Source: Saprospiraceae bacterium (lineage in GTDB: Bacteria; Bacteroidota; Bacteroidia; Chitinophagales; Saprospiraceae). Taken from it: a stretch of DNA of 51,139 nucleotides. A program made the position numbers and the translations under genes. The notes below the pieces were generated by a model that did no database searches, was not told where the DNA came from, and saw nothing but the letters and a program-made list of their open reading frames with translations. This document shows, one piece after another, positions 25,855 through 34,168 of this stretch. Within the stretch, counting starts at the first letter, position 1. Each line of letters begins with the position of its first letter. The DNA lies in NCBI GenBank assembly GCA_028284395.1, contig JANQRV010000145.1, forward strand, positions 1 to 51,139, read 5' to 3'.

Positions 25855-27288
25855 ATGGGAAAAATTGGCCTTATAATAATCAGTTCGCTGCTAGGTGCAA
25901 TCATTGCTTTGACAATTCACTATCAGTTAGCTGAACCCAGGGAAGTCATTATTCGGGAAACTGTGCCCGCCCAATATACTAAGTATAGTGCCGATTTATT
26001 AGAAGGTGCAAGACAAAGGCATTTCTTGTCTTCTTCCCCTACCGATTTTATCGCTGCTGCAGAGTCCGTTACGCCGGCTGTCGTAAACATCAGAACGGTC
26101 CAATCCGGTGCCGTATTTGATTTTTGGGGAAATCATGGAGCGGTGGGAAGTTCAGCTGGTTCAGGAGTAATCATTTCACCCGACGGCTACATTGCAACGA
26201 ATAACCACGTTGTTGAAGAAGGAGATAAGATTGAAGTTACCTTAAACGATAAGAGAAAGCTGGAAGCCTCGGTAGTGGGTATGGACCCGTCGACGGATCT
26301 GGCACTCATTAAAGTGGAAGCGGATGATTTACCATTTATTGAGTTCGGTAATTCGGATTCCTTAAGAGTAGGGGAGTGGGTTCTTGCGGTAGGAAATCCA
26401 TTTAATTTGGAATCGACTGTAACTGCTGGTATTGTAAGTGCTAAAGGAAGGAGTATCGACATACTGGACCGACAGGATCGCATCGAATCTTTTATTCAGA
26501 CCGATGCTGCCGTTAATCCTGGAAATAGTGGTGGTGCTTTGGTAAACACCAATGGAGAATTGGTGGGAATCAATACCGCTATCATTACAAAATCAGGTCG
26601 GTACGAAGGTTACTCTTTTGCCGTGCCGGCAAATTTGGTCCAAAAAGTGATCAAAGATTTGCGCGATTATGGTCTGGTCCAAAGAGGTATTCTTGGCGTT
26701 TATATTGACGAAATGACCAGTGATTTGGCTCGTCGGTTGGGATTGAGATCAGTAGAAGGGGTCTATATTACACGAGTCACTCCAACCAGTGGTGCTGACG
26801 AAGCCGGAATTCGCAAAGGAGATGTAATTGTCAGTATCAATGGGGTAAAGACCAGGACTTTGCCCGAAATGCAGGAACAATTGGGGCGTTATCGACCCGG
26901 TAATAATATTACGATCGAATACATTCGCGATGGGAAGAGGAATAAGGCCAAAGTACTCTTAAAAAACAAGAGTAACGATACTTCCATTGTGAAGGCCAGC
27001 GAAAAGGGGGTCTTAAAGGACCTTGGTTTTGAATTGCGGGATCTAACCCGGACAGAACGCCGCCAGCTCAACTTGGAGGGGGTCAAAGTAATCAGTATTT
27101 TTCGCGGTAGCATCATTGCCCGGACCAATATGGATCCTGGATTTATCATCACCAAGATCAACGAATTCCCGGTTTCTGACGTTGGCAGCTTGATTTCTGA
27201 ACTGAAAAAGTCTCAGGGAAAAGTGATGCTGGAAGGGATTTATGAAAACTATGCCGGCGAATACGGTTATTCCTTTTCTCTCGACTAG
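25855..27288 (+). CDS. HtrA/DegP-family serine protease with PDZ domains
   Basis: The product degrades or refolds damaged envelope proteins. Numbered from ATG 25855 (477 residues), an N-terminal membrane anchor (4-25) precedes a trypsin-like domain with His118 (NNHVV), Asp148 (STDLALIK) and Ser225 (NPGNSGGAL). A full PDZ domain (about 275-370, GVYITRV...AGIRKGDVI) is followed by a divergent second one (about 390-477). ATG 25801 is an alternative start adding 18 charged residues; neither start has a recognisable -7 box at the proper distance. It is a periplasmic enzyme, probably anchored because no cleavage site follows the hydrophobic segment. Confidence 0.9.
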   Translation: MGKIGLIIISSLLGAIIALTIHYQLAEPREVIIRETVPAQYTKYSADLLEGARQRHFLSSSPTDFIAAAESVTPAVVNIRTVQSGAVFDFWGNHGAVGSSAGSGVIISPDGYIATNNHVVEEGDKIEVTLNDKRKLEASVVGMDPSTDLALIKVEADDLPFIEFGNSDSLRVGEWVLAVGNPFNLESTVTAGIVSAKGRSIDILDRQDRIESFIQTDAAVNPGNSGGALVNTNGELVGINTAIITKSGRYEGYSFAVPANLVQKVIKDLRDYGLVQRGILGVYIDEMTSDLARRLGLRSVEGVYITRVTPTSGADEAGIRKGDVIVSINGVKTRTLPEMQEQLGRYRPGNNITIEYIRDGKRNKAKVLLKNKSNDTSIVKASEKGVLKDLGFELRDLTRTERRQLNLEGVKVISIFRGSIIARTNMDPGFIITKINEFPVSDVGSLISELKKSQGKVMLEGIYENYAGEYGYSFSLD

Positions 27289-27334
27289 TAGATCTTTAAG
27301 TTCGGGGTTGGTTTTTAAACGATCTAAGATTAAT

Positions 27335-28258
27335 ATGCAGGTCGCTCTTTTTGATGTACTGGCAGATCCATTGACCAAATCACCTCTGGAATTTGACCCG
27401 GAGAATACTCGACTCGTTGACCCGGAATCTGGACAACAATATCCCATCATTGATCGTGTTCCCGTTCTGCTACCTTCCAAGGTGCGAAATTTGCCTGAGC
27501 AGGATCCACTGCACCAACAATCCCAAGTTGCTTTTGATTATTTTGATCACTATCAGAAAGATGCAGAAAACTTCGACTACTTCAAGGCCTTTCCAAGCGG
27601 AGCAACCCGGCATGAAGAGAAAAGGCTGCACCAAACAATCATTAATGCCGTGCCACCAGATGCTAGAATAATTTTGGATGTCGGCTGTGGAAAAGGGTGG
27701 GTGGGTGACCATTTTTGTAAGCAAGGACGAGAAGTTGTCTCAATGGATATATCGACGGTAAATCCCATTCGCGTTCATCGGCGCATCGATTCTGATAACC
27801 ATATCGGCCTGGTCGGAGATGTTTTTCATCTACCTATCCGCGCCGGTGCAGTGGATTGTGTGATTGCCTCTGAAATCATCGAACATGTTCCGGATCCGGA
27901 ATTGTTCATTCAGAATTTGATGGAAGCACTGAAACCTGGTGGAAAACTGATCATTACGACTCCCTATAAGGAAGATATTCAATATTACCTTTGCGTACAT
28001 TGTAATCGCCCCACTCCACAACACGCGCATCTGCATTCTTTTGACGAAGCGTCAATGGAGCGCTTTCTTCCTAAAAGGGGGATATCCTGGAAATTTTCAG
28101 TATTCTCCGATAAATATCTTACCAAAGCTCGGTTGCACATCCTTTTAAAATACGCTCCTCATTCCTTATGGCGTTGGATTGATTGGATAGCTAATAAAAC
28201 CTTTGGGCGACCAGTGAGGTTCTTAGTAGAAGTTAAGAAGGAAATGGCATATGAATAA
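27335..28258 (+). CDS. SAM-dependent methyltransferase with Trm112-like N-terminus
   Basis: ATG 27335 avoids overlap with htrA. Residues 5-45 (DPLTKSPLEF...YPIIDRVPVLLP) look like a Trm112/UPF0434 zinc-ribbon relative, though the metal cysteines are missing. The class I methyltransferase fold follows: motif I ILDVGCGKGWVGD (about 110), an acidic MDIST, the GDVFHLPI acidic residue and IASEIIEHVPDPE, then LKPGGKLIITTP. This is a Methyltransf_11-type protein; the substrate is unknown. Its stop overlaps the start of the carboxylase gene by 8 bases, implying translational coupling. Confidence 0.82.
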   Translation: MQVALFDVLADPLTKSPLEFDPENTRLVDPESGQQYPIIDRVPVLLPSKVRNLPEQDPLHQQSQVAFDYFDHYQKDAENFDYFKAFPSGATRHEEKRLHQTIINAVPPDARIILDVGCGKGWVGDHFCKQGREVVSMDISTVNPIRVHRRIDSDNHIGLVGDVFHLPIRAGAVDCVIASEIIEHVPDPELFIQNLMEALKPGGKLIITTPYKEDIQYYLCVHCNRPTPQHAHLHSFDEASMERFLPKRGISWKFSVFSDKYLTKARLHILLKYAPHSLWRWIDWIANKTFGRPVRFLVEVKKEMAYE

Positions 28259-29885
28259 AGCAGACATAGAAAAGAATAAAAACGAGGACAACATCAAGTT
28301 GTTGTTATCCAAAATGAACTACCGCCTGGAGAATATTTACCTGGGGGGAGGCCAGAAAAAAATTGACAAGCAGCACGCGCTTGGTAAACTGACGGCTCGG
28401 GAAAGGGTGACCTATCTAACCGATGAGGATAGACCCTTTTTTGAGATTGGAGCTTTTGCCGGATACGATATGTATCCTGAGTATGGAGGATGTCCAGCCG
28501 GTGGAGTAATTGCCGGATTGGGCTATGTACGGGGGAGGCAATGTGTTATTGTAGCCAATGATGCGACCGTAAAGGCTGGAGCTTGGTTTCCGATCACCGG
28601 GAAAAAGAATCTACGGGCACAGGAAATAGCTATGGAAAACCGCTTACCCGTTATCTATCTTGTGGATAGTGCTGGTGTTTTTCTTCCTATGCAGGATGAA
28701 ATCTTTCCGGATAAGGATCATTTTGGCCGAATGTTCCGGAACAATGCCCGATTATCTAGTATGGGGGTCCCGCAGATTGCAGCCATTATGGGCAGTTGTG
28801 TAGCTGGGGGGGCCTATTTGCCGGCTATGTCTGACGAAGCACTTATTGTGGATGGCACCGGATCGATATTTTTGGCTGGACCTTACCTGGTCAAAGCAGC
28901 CATTGGAGAAGAAGTAGACAAAGAGACACTCGGAGGGGCCACGGCACAATCAGAAATCTCTGGCGTGACCGATTATAAAATGCCAAACGACCAAGCTTGC
29001 TTGGATACCATCAAGGACCTTGTTGATAAATTCGGAACTAGTTCTTCCGCTGGGTTCAGTCGAGAGGAGCCGGTCGCCCCAACAAAAGATCCCGGTGAAA
29101 TTTATCGACTCTTGCCCGAGAGCCGGGCCAAGCCATACCGGGTAACGGACATTCTGGAGCGTCTCGTTGATGATTCGAAGTTGACCTACTATAAAAAGGG
29201 CTTCGGTAAAACCATCATCTGTGCTTATGCCAGAATCGACGGCTGGTCGGTTGGTATTGTTGCCAATAACCGGGAAGTGGTACGGACCAAGACGGGAGAA
29301 ATGCAGTTCGGAGGAGTCATTTATTCGGATTCGGCCGATAAAGCCGCCAGATTCATTATGAACTGCAATCAAAAAAAGATCCCCTTGGTGTTTTTACATG
29401 ATGTCACGGGGTTTATGGTCGGAAAGAGATCTGAACACGGGGGTATTATAAAAGATGGGGCAAAAATGGTAAGTGCCGTTTCTAACTCTACAGTTCCAAA
29501 AATCAGCATTGTAATGGGCAATTCCTATGGTGCGGGCAACTATGCAATGTGCGGCAAAGCTTATGATCCAAGGCTCATCGTGGCCTGGCCGACAGCTAAG
29601 ATTGCTGTAATGGGGGGACAACAGGCGGCCAAAGTGTTGAGCCAAATTCAAGTAGCATCGAGGAAGGCTAAAGGCGAAGACATCGATGAAAAAGCTCAGG
29701 ATGCTCTGTTCCAAGAAATTAAAAATCGGTACGATGCCCAAACTACCCCCTACTATGCAGCTGCCCGACTTTGGGTGGATGCCATTATTGATCCGCTGAA
29801 AACTCGGGAAGTCATTTCCTTGGCAATTGAAGCGGCAAATCATGCTCCGATTGAGCCCTTCAATGTTGGTGTCATCCAAACTTAG
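28251..29885 (+). CDS. Acyl-CoA carboxylase carboxyltransferase subunit
   Basis: The 544-residue protein is a biotin-dependent carboxyltransferase of the AccD5/PccB/MccB group, which moves CO2 from biotin to an acyl-CoA. It has VYLVDSAGVFLPMQ with the oxyanion-type Gly-Val, GSCVAGGAYLPAMSDE, GPYLVKAAIGEEV..ETLGGA and the C-terminal VMGGQQAAKVL and GNSYGAGNYAMCG. The sequence is most like methylcrotonyl-CoA carboxylase beta subunits, suggesting leucine degradation, but propionyl-CoA use cannot be excluded. No biotin carboxylase or biotin carrier gene adjoins it. Confidence 0.88.
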   Translation: MNKADIEKNKNEDNIKLLLSKMNYRLENIYLGGGQKKIDKQHALGKLTARERVTYLTDEDRPFFEIGAFAGYDMYPEYGGCPAGGVIAGLGYVRGRQCVIVANDATVKAGAWFPITGKKNLRAQEIAMENRLPVIYLVDSAGVFLPMQDEIFPDKDHFGRMFRNNARLSSMGVPQIAAIMGSCVAGGAYLPAMSDEALIVDGTGSIFLAGPYLVKAAIGEEVDKETLGGATAQSEISGVTDYKMPNDQACLDTIKDLVDKFGTSSSAGFSREEPVAPTKDPGEIYRLLPESRAKPYRVTDILERLVDDSKLTYYKKGFGKTIICAYARIDGWSVGIVANNREVVRTKTGEMQFGGVIYSDSADKAARFIMNCNQKKIPLVFLHDVTGFMVGKRSEHGGIIKDGAKMVSAVSNSTVPKISIVMGNSYGAGNYAMCGKAYDPRLIVAWPTAKIAVMGGQQAAKVLSQIQVASRKAKGEDIDEKAQDALFQEIKNRYDAQTTPYYAAARLWVDAIIDPLKTREVISLAIEAANHAPIEPFNVGVIQT

Positions 29886-29927
29886 TAAGAGAAACTCCAC
29901 TTTTGTCCAAATTGTCGCGCTTAACTG

Positions 29928-29944
29928 AAGCCGATATTCGGCTT
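29928..29944. terminator. Weak terminator-like hairpin after the carboxylase gene
   Basis: AAGCCGA (29928-29934) and TCGGCTT (29938-29944) form a tight 7-bp stem with a 3-nt loop, then GTTTAG. The T-run is short, so termination would be partial. Confidence 0.35.
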
Positions 29945-30113
29945 GTTTAGAAACAGCGGCTGACGGTCTGAAACAAAGATCTGTGTAGTGAGTGAGGTTC
30001 CTTTTAAAGGACATGGCATAGCTTAAGTGACGATCTTAGGTATAATTTTTGCTAATAAGAGCTGAAAAGAAAGGTTTTCCATTAATTTATAGTCACGGTT
30101 TGAATTGGATAAC

Positions 30114-30121
30114 TATTTTTG
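30114..30121 (+). promoter_or_regulatory. -7 box TATTTTTG before the rRNA methyltransferase
   Basis: An exact TAnnTTTG match about 53 nt upstream of the TTG start at 30175; no TTG sits at the standard -33 distance. Confidence 0.4.
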
Positions 30122-30174
30122 TATCTATTGAAAAAGGCGCATTTTACGATAATATCCCGAAAACGATATAAAAT

Positions 30175-31338
30175 TTGGAATTACTGGTAAAAACTATGGC
30201 TGGCTTAGAGCCAGTATTAGTAAATGAACTGGAAAAACTCGGAGCTAATAACATCAGTACCTTGAAAAGGGCGGTCCGTTTTGAAGGTGATAAGGAACTT
30301 TTATACCGGGCTAATTTAGAATTGCATACTGCTCTCCGAATTCTACTACCCATTAAGAGATTTCGGGCTCCTCACGAAAATTCATTTTACAAACAGATTA
30401 AGAAAATTGATTGGACACAATTCCTGAGTATTCACGATACTATTGCGGTTGATGCAGTCAGTTATTCAAAACACCTGAGCCATACCAAGTATTTAGCGCT
30501 AAGGACCAAAGACGCAATTGTCGATCAATTTCGCAAATTGACCGGCGATCGGCCAAATGTCGATGTAGTAAACCCAACTTTGCGCATCCACGTGCACATC
30601 AGTAAAGATGAATGTACTTTGGCATTGGACAGCTCTGGCGATTCCTTGCACCGGAGAGGATACCGTACGGAAACATTGGAGGCTCCCATTAATGAAGTAT
30701 TGGCTGCAGGCCTGATTGCGCTGAGCGGCTGGAATTTCGATTGCGATTTCGTCGATCCTATGTGTGGTTCAGGAACTTTTTTGGTAGAGGCAGCTTTTTG
30801 GGCCCATCACATTGCTCCGCAACTTTATCGCGAGTCATTTGGTTTTATGAGGTGGAAGGACTTTGATGCAAAACTTTGGGAAAAGGTAAGAAATGAAGCT
30901 AGGCAAAGAGTACGACCATTTGATCATCAAATCCTGGGTTTTGATAAATCGTTTAAGGCCATTAAGATTACGCAACAAAATATATTGGCGGCACACCTGG
31001 AAGGTAAGATCGAGGTCGATCGCCGCAAATTTCAAAAATTGCCGAAACCTGGCCCCAGTGGCTTGCTGTTGATGAATCCTCCATATGATGAAAGATTGGC
31101 GGAGAGGAATATTCACGAACTTTATCGGGAGATCGGCGATCGACTCAAAAATGAGTTTACTGGATATACCGCCTGGATCATCTCATCAAACAAGGATGCA
31201 CTCAAAAATATCGGCCTTCGTCCATCTCGAAAAATGACGGTCTTTAATGGACAATTGGAGTGTAAATTCCAAAAGTTCGAACTTTATGAAGGAAGTAAGA
31301 AAGCCAAAAAGCAGTTGAATGTCAGCGAAGAATCTTGA
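30175..31338 (+). CDS. THUMP-domain rRNA methyltransferase (RlmL-like)
   Basis: The start is TTG 30175; the resulting ELLVKTMAGLEPVLVNELEKLG is the usual N-terminus of this family. Residues 40-160 form the THUMP RNA-binding domain. The methyltransferase follows, with DPMCGSGTFLVEAAFWA (motif I, about 195) and the base-flipping catalytic LLMNPPYDERL (NPPY, about 297). It corresponds to the N-terminal half of E. coli RlmL (m2G2445 of 23S rRNA) and lacks the C-terminal RlmK half, as is common in Bacteroidota at 387 residues. The last 20 bases overlap the next gene. Confidence 0.88.
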   Translation: MELLVKTMAGLEPVLVNELEKLGANNISTLKRAVRFEGDKELLYRANLELHTALRILLPIKRFRAPHENSFYKQIKKIDWTQFLSIHDTIAVDAVSYSKHLSHTKYLALRTKDAIVDQFRKLTGDRPNVDVVNPTLRIHVHISKDECTLALDSSGDSLHRRGYRTETLEAPINEVLAAGLIALSGWNFDCDFVDPMCGSGTFLVEAAFWAHHIAPQLYRESFGFMRWKDFDAKLWEKVRNEARQRVRPFDHQILGFDKSFKAIKITQQNILAAHLEGKIEVDRRKFQKLPKPGPSGLLLMNPPYDERLAERNIHELYREIGDRLKNEFTGYTAWIISSNKDALKNIGLRPSRKMTVFNGQLECKFQKFELYEGSKKAKKQLNVSEES

Positions 31339-31699
31339 ATCGAAGAAAACACTTGTGTTGGGAGCCTCTTCCAATCCCGGCCGCTACTCGCATGTCGCCG
31401 TAATGAGGCTAGTCGGAAATGGACATCCAGTGATTGCTCTGGGAGCAAAGGAGGGAGCCATCGGTGATCGCCCCATCGTGGTGGGTCGCCCGAATATTGT
31501 AGCCCTTGATACGGTTAGTATGTATTTAAACCCCAGAAACCAGGATCAATATCTGGATTACCTCATCAATTTGAAGCCCAAAAGAGTCATATTTAATCCA
31601 GGATCGGAGAATCCTACGTTCATGAAGAAACTAACGGAGGCCGGCATAGAAGTGCTACCGGCCTGTACTTTAGTGATGTTGTCGGTTGGAAATTACTAG
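31319..31699 (+). CDS. CoA-binding protein (YccU type)
   Basis: The 126-residue protein has the Rossmann-type CoA_binding_2 pattern: KTLVLGASSNPGRYSHVAVMRL near the N-terminus, GHPVIALGAKEG, and the closing NPGSENPTF and VLPACTLVMLSVG. Family members bind CoA, but their physiological role is unsettled. Start ATG 31319 overlaps the methyltransferase gene by 20 bases. The stop overlaps the stop of the convergent small membrane protein gene (CTAG, 31696-31699). Confidence 0.82.
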   Translation: MSAKNLESKKTLVLGASSNPGRYSHVAVMRLVGNGHPVIALGAKEGAIGDRPIVVGRPNIVALDTVSMYLNPRNQDQYLDYLINLKPKRVIFNPGSENPTFMKKLTEAGIEVLPACTLVMLSVGNY

Positions 31700-31899
31700 G
31701 CAACTTTTGGCATTTGGCACTCTTCCTCAGGCTTTTTTCCACAAACACCGCATTCGCCAATTTGGTTTTTCAACATCGGATTATTCGTGGCGCACGTACC
31801 CCTGAATTCTTTGCCGGTCATGATCTGACGAATATTGATGAGCAAGAAAGAAAGACCAAAAGTTACAAACACGATTGCAAATACATATAGGAAAGTCAT
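31696..31899 (-). CDS. Small membrane protein with four cysteines, NqrM/DUF539-like
   Basis: The 67-residue product has one membrane helix (3-24) and a soluble tail holding four cysteines: GTCATNNPML..., then IGECGVCGKKPEEECQMP. This layout resembles NqrM (DUF539), which helps insert iron into the Na+-NQR complex, and a close group of Bacteroidota small membrane proteins. The assignment to NqrM itself is uncertain because no nqr or apbE gene is in view. A minus-strand -7 box stands 35 nt upstream. Confidence 0.65.
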   Translation of the reverse strand: MTFLYVFAIVFVTFGLSFLLINIRQIMTGKEFRGTCATNNPMLKNQIGECGVCGKKPEEECQMPKVA

Positions 31900-31933
31900 A
31901 AGATCCTTTTTTTCTAAGAAAACAATTTTTTCG

Positions 31934-31941
31934 CAAAGTTA
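31934..31941 (-). promoter_or_regulatory. -7 box TAACTTTG for the small membrane protein
   Basis: An exact TAnnTTTG match on the minus strand, 35 nt before the ATG at 31899. Confidence 0.45.
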
Positions 31942-31963
31942 GTTTTATTTGCCGACAAGGGCT

Positions 31964-31971
31964 TACATTTG
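31964..31971 (+). promoter_or_regulatory. -7 box TACATTTG for mazG
   Basis: An exact match on the plus strand. It implies a transcription start near 31978, and so supports ATG 32000 rather than the TTG at 31949 as the mazG start. Confidence 0.5.
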
Positions 31972-31999
31972 CGCCAAAAGGCATAAAATCTTCGGTAAC

Positions 32000-32761
32000 A
32001 TGCAAGAAAAATTGGACGCTTTTGCTCGACTTCTTACAATCATGGACGAATTGAGGGCGCAATGTCCATGGGATAGAAAACAAACCTTTCAAAGTTTGCG
32101 GAACCTCACCATTGAAGAAACCTACGAATTGGCTGATGCTATTTTGAAGGAGGATATGGAGGAGATTAAGGAAGAAATTGGAGATATCATGCTTCACATG
32201 GTTTTCTATTCCAAAATCGGTGATGAAAAAGGAGCTTTCGATGTAGGCGATGCGCTCCATGCAGTATGCGAAAAATTGATCAATCGCCATCCTCACATTT
32301 ACGGCGATGTTTCCGCTGAAACGGAAGAAGAGGTAAAAAAGAATTGGGAACAACTAAAGTTGAAGGAAGGCAAAAGTTCAGTGCTATCTGGAATTCCGCA
32401 GTCCTTGCCAGCAATGGTAAAGGCTTACAGGATGCAGGAAAAAACCAAACAAGTAGGCTTCGAATGGGAGAACGCAGGACAGGTCTGGGAAAAAGTTGAA
32501 GAAGAATTAACGGAATTTAAAGAAACCTTTGAACAAGGACTTTCCGTAGAACAACGAGAAGAGGAATTTGGAGACGTATTGTTTTCATTGATCAACTATG
32601 CAAGATTTCAAGGAATTGATCCGGAAACAGCGTTGGAAAAAGTTAACCGAAAATTCAAAAAGCGATTCGAATACATCGAAGCGCATGCTCCTAAAGAACT
32701 GTCGGATATGACTTTGGAAGAAATGGATGCCCTTTGGAACGAAGCTAAAATAAAATTGTAA
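32000..32761 (+). CDS. mazG: Nucleoside triphosphate pyrophosphohydrolase MazG
   Basis: The 253-residue protein hydrolyses dNTPs and NTPs to monophosphates and pyrophosphate, clearing non-canonical nucleotides and lowering ppGpp-linked stress. It contains two MazG domains: the first has CPWDRKQTFQSLRNLTIEETYEL and EEIKEEIGDIMLHMVFYSK, with metal-binding glutamates; the second has QREEEFGDVLFSLINYARF. Length and spacing are those of full MazG. The start follows from the promoter and from alignment of MQEKLDAFARLL with family N-termini. Confidence 0.92.
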   Translation: MQEKLDAFARLLTIMDELRAQCPWDRKQTFQSLRNLTIEETYELADAILKEDMEEIKEEIGDIMLHMVFYSKIGDEKGAFDVGDALHAVCEKLINRHPHIYGDVSAETEEEVKKNWEQLKLKEGKSSVLSGIPQSLPAMVKAYRMQEKTKQVGFEWENAGQVWEKVEEELTEFKETFEQGLSVEQREEEFGDVLFSLINYARFQGIDPETALEKVNRKFKKRFEYIEAHAPKELSDMTLEEMDALWNEAKIKL

Positions 32762-32786
32762 ATTTCTGACGTCTTTACTACCTTTG
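32756..32786 (+). promoter_or_regulatory. Promoter TTG-N20-TACCTTTG for the DUF151 gene
   Basis: TTG (32756-32758, inside the end of mazG) and TACCTTTG (32779-32786) match the Bacteroidota consensus with a 20-nt spacer. The start codon is 25 nt further on. Confidence 0.6.
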
Positions 32787-32811
32787 TCCGCCCCTTTCGA
32801 ATACAACTTTT

Positions 32812-33399
32812 ATGAGGAAAATCGAACTGAAAATAGTAGCGTTAACTCCCAGTGTGACTCAGTCTCAGAACTACGCAGTGGTGTTGGAGGAAATCGCAGG
32901 GAATCGTAGATTGCCAATTGTCATCGGTGGTTTTGAAGCGCAGGCAATTGCAGTAGCGATGGAAAACATGGTACCCAGCCGGCCATTGACTCATGATCTT
33001 TTTAAGAATACCATTGAGACTTTTGATATCCAATTGAAGGAGATTGTGATCAATAACCTGTTGGATGGTGTTTTTTATTCCCGGTTGGTTTGTTTTAAGG
33101 GAGGAGACATCATCGAAGTGGATTCCCGAACTTCCGATGCATTGGCATTGGCCGTTCGTTTTCAGTGTCCGATTTATGCACTTGAATTTGTATTGGACGC
33201 GGCGGGAGTCGAACTGGAAGAAGATCAGGAGAACAACTATTCTTCGGATCGTGACGAAGCCCTGCAATCCGACAATCAATCCTTATCTACTTATTCAGTT
33301 GATGAACTTGGGCAATTGCTACAAGATGTTTTAAAGGAAGAAGACTATGAGAAAGCGGCTGAAATAAGAGATGAAATTAATAAGAGGAACCAGGCTTAA
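32812..33399 (+). CDS. Bifunctional nuclease family protein (DUF151) with UVR motif
   Basis: Residues 1-130 form the DUF151 domain (LPIVIGGFEAQAIAVAMEN, SRPLTHDLF, EVDSRTSDALALAVRFQCPIYA), a family with reported DNase and RNase activity. The C-terminus (about 165-193, LGQLLQDVLKEEDYEKAAEIRDEIN) is a UVR motif like those in UvrB, UvrC and ClpC. This DUF151-UVR combination is common in Bacteroidota. ClpC in the same window carries a similar UVR-type motif. It has its own promoter and ends 25 bp before the convergent lipoprotein gene. Confidence 0.88.
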   Translation: MRKIELKIVALTPSVTQSQNYAVVLEEIAGNRRLPIVIGGFEAQAIAVAMENMVPSRPLTHDLFKNTIETFDIQLKEIVINNLLDGVFYSRLVCFKGGDIIEVDSRTSDALALAVRFQCPIYALEFVLDAAGVELEEDQENNYSSDRDEALQSDNQSLSTYSVDELGQLLQDVLKEEDYEKAAEIRDEINKRNQA

Positions 33400-33423
33400 T
33401 AACCTGATTCCCCCGCCTATTCT

Positions 33424-33969
33424 TTAGGTGACTTTCCTTCCCTTGGCTGTCCGGGATGAAACCGAGACTTTTCTTATCTTTTTTAAGTCTACCAGCAGCG
33501 CGGAATAGGCACTTGTAGCGTCGACATTCCACTTCCTACCATCGTAAGTGACCTGACCCTGGCGGCGATTCCATTCCGATGCCAAGAGTACAAAGCGTCC
33601 ACCGGCTTTAGGGTTCGGCCCGAAGATGAGATAGCGACTGTCGCTGCCCTCTTCAAAACTGACCGCAAATCGACTTGCTTTCGGACGAAATAAGAGAATT
33701 CCCGGTGTGCCTTTGCGGATGACAATTTCTTCTACCTTGCGACCGTCGACGATCTTGATCTCGCCGGAGGTTACTTCAAAAGTGCTTCCCGAAACTTGCC
33801 TCCGCATGACAATGTCATCGGAAAGATAAAACTGGACCCGTTTGAGCTCATTATCAGTCCAACTTCTGTCCTGGTATAAATTTTTGGTAAAAGGCCTCAA
33901 GGTCGGCCCGCACGAACTGGATAAAATAACCAGTAGCAGTGCCACAAAAGGAATTTTTAATTCATTCAT
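33424..33969 (-). CDS. Lipoprotein of unknown function
   Basis: ATG 33969 gives a lipoprotein signal with ILSSSC (Cys20). The 181-residue protein has a beta-rich body: VQFYLSDDIVMRRQVSGS, then VRK-type strands and GRFVLLASEW and GQVTYDGRKW. I do not recognise a named family, and there are no catalytic motifs. It is probably outer-membrane anchored in the periplasm. It lies between a DUF151 gene and the arginine genes without clear linkage to either. Confidence 0.7.
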   Translation of the reverse strand: MNELKIPFVALLLVILSSSCGPTLRPFTKNLYQDRSWTDNELKRVQFYLSDDIVMRRQVSGSTFEVTSGEIKIVDGRKVEEIVIRKGTPGILLFRPKASRFAVSFEEGSDSRYLIFGPNPKAGGRFVLLASEWNRRQGQVTYDGRKWNVDATSAYSALLVDLKKIRKVSVSSRTAKGRKVT

Positions 33970-34168
33970 TGTAGATTGTTTAGTTCTTAACAACCTCTAA
34001 AATACCGTTATGAATAATTAGGGCCAATGATTTAAAATAAAATTAACTTCGATTAACGATTTTTAACGGAAAACGCTAGGAGCTGTGAAGTTCACATATA
34101 GGTATCTCTACTGAAAGCATGTCGGTTTCACTGGTTACGCTATCTTATTGGATTTGGGGTCCAGCACC

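Noticed and set aside
29394..30014. 206-codon minus-strand frame
   Set aside because: Most of it is antisense to the conserved end of the acyl-CoA carboxylase gene; it shows no signal, repeat or motif.
31781..32353. 190-codon minus-strand frame
   Set aside because: It is antisense to mazG and overlaps the small membrane protein gene; the Phe-rich translation is a shadow of the mazG frame.
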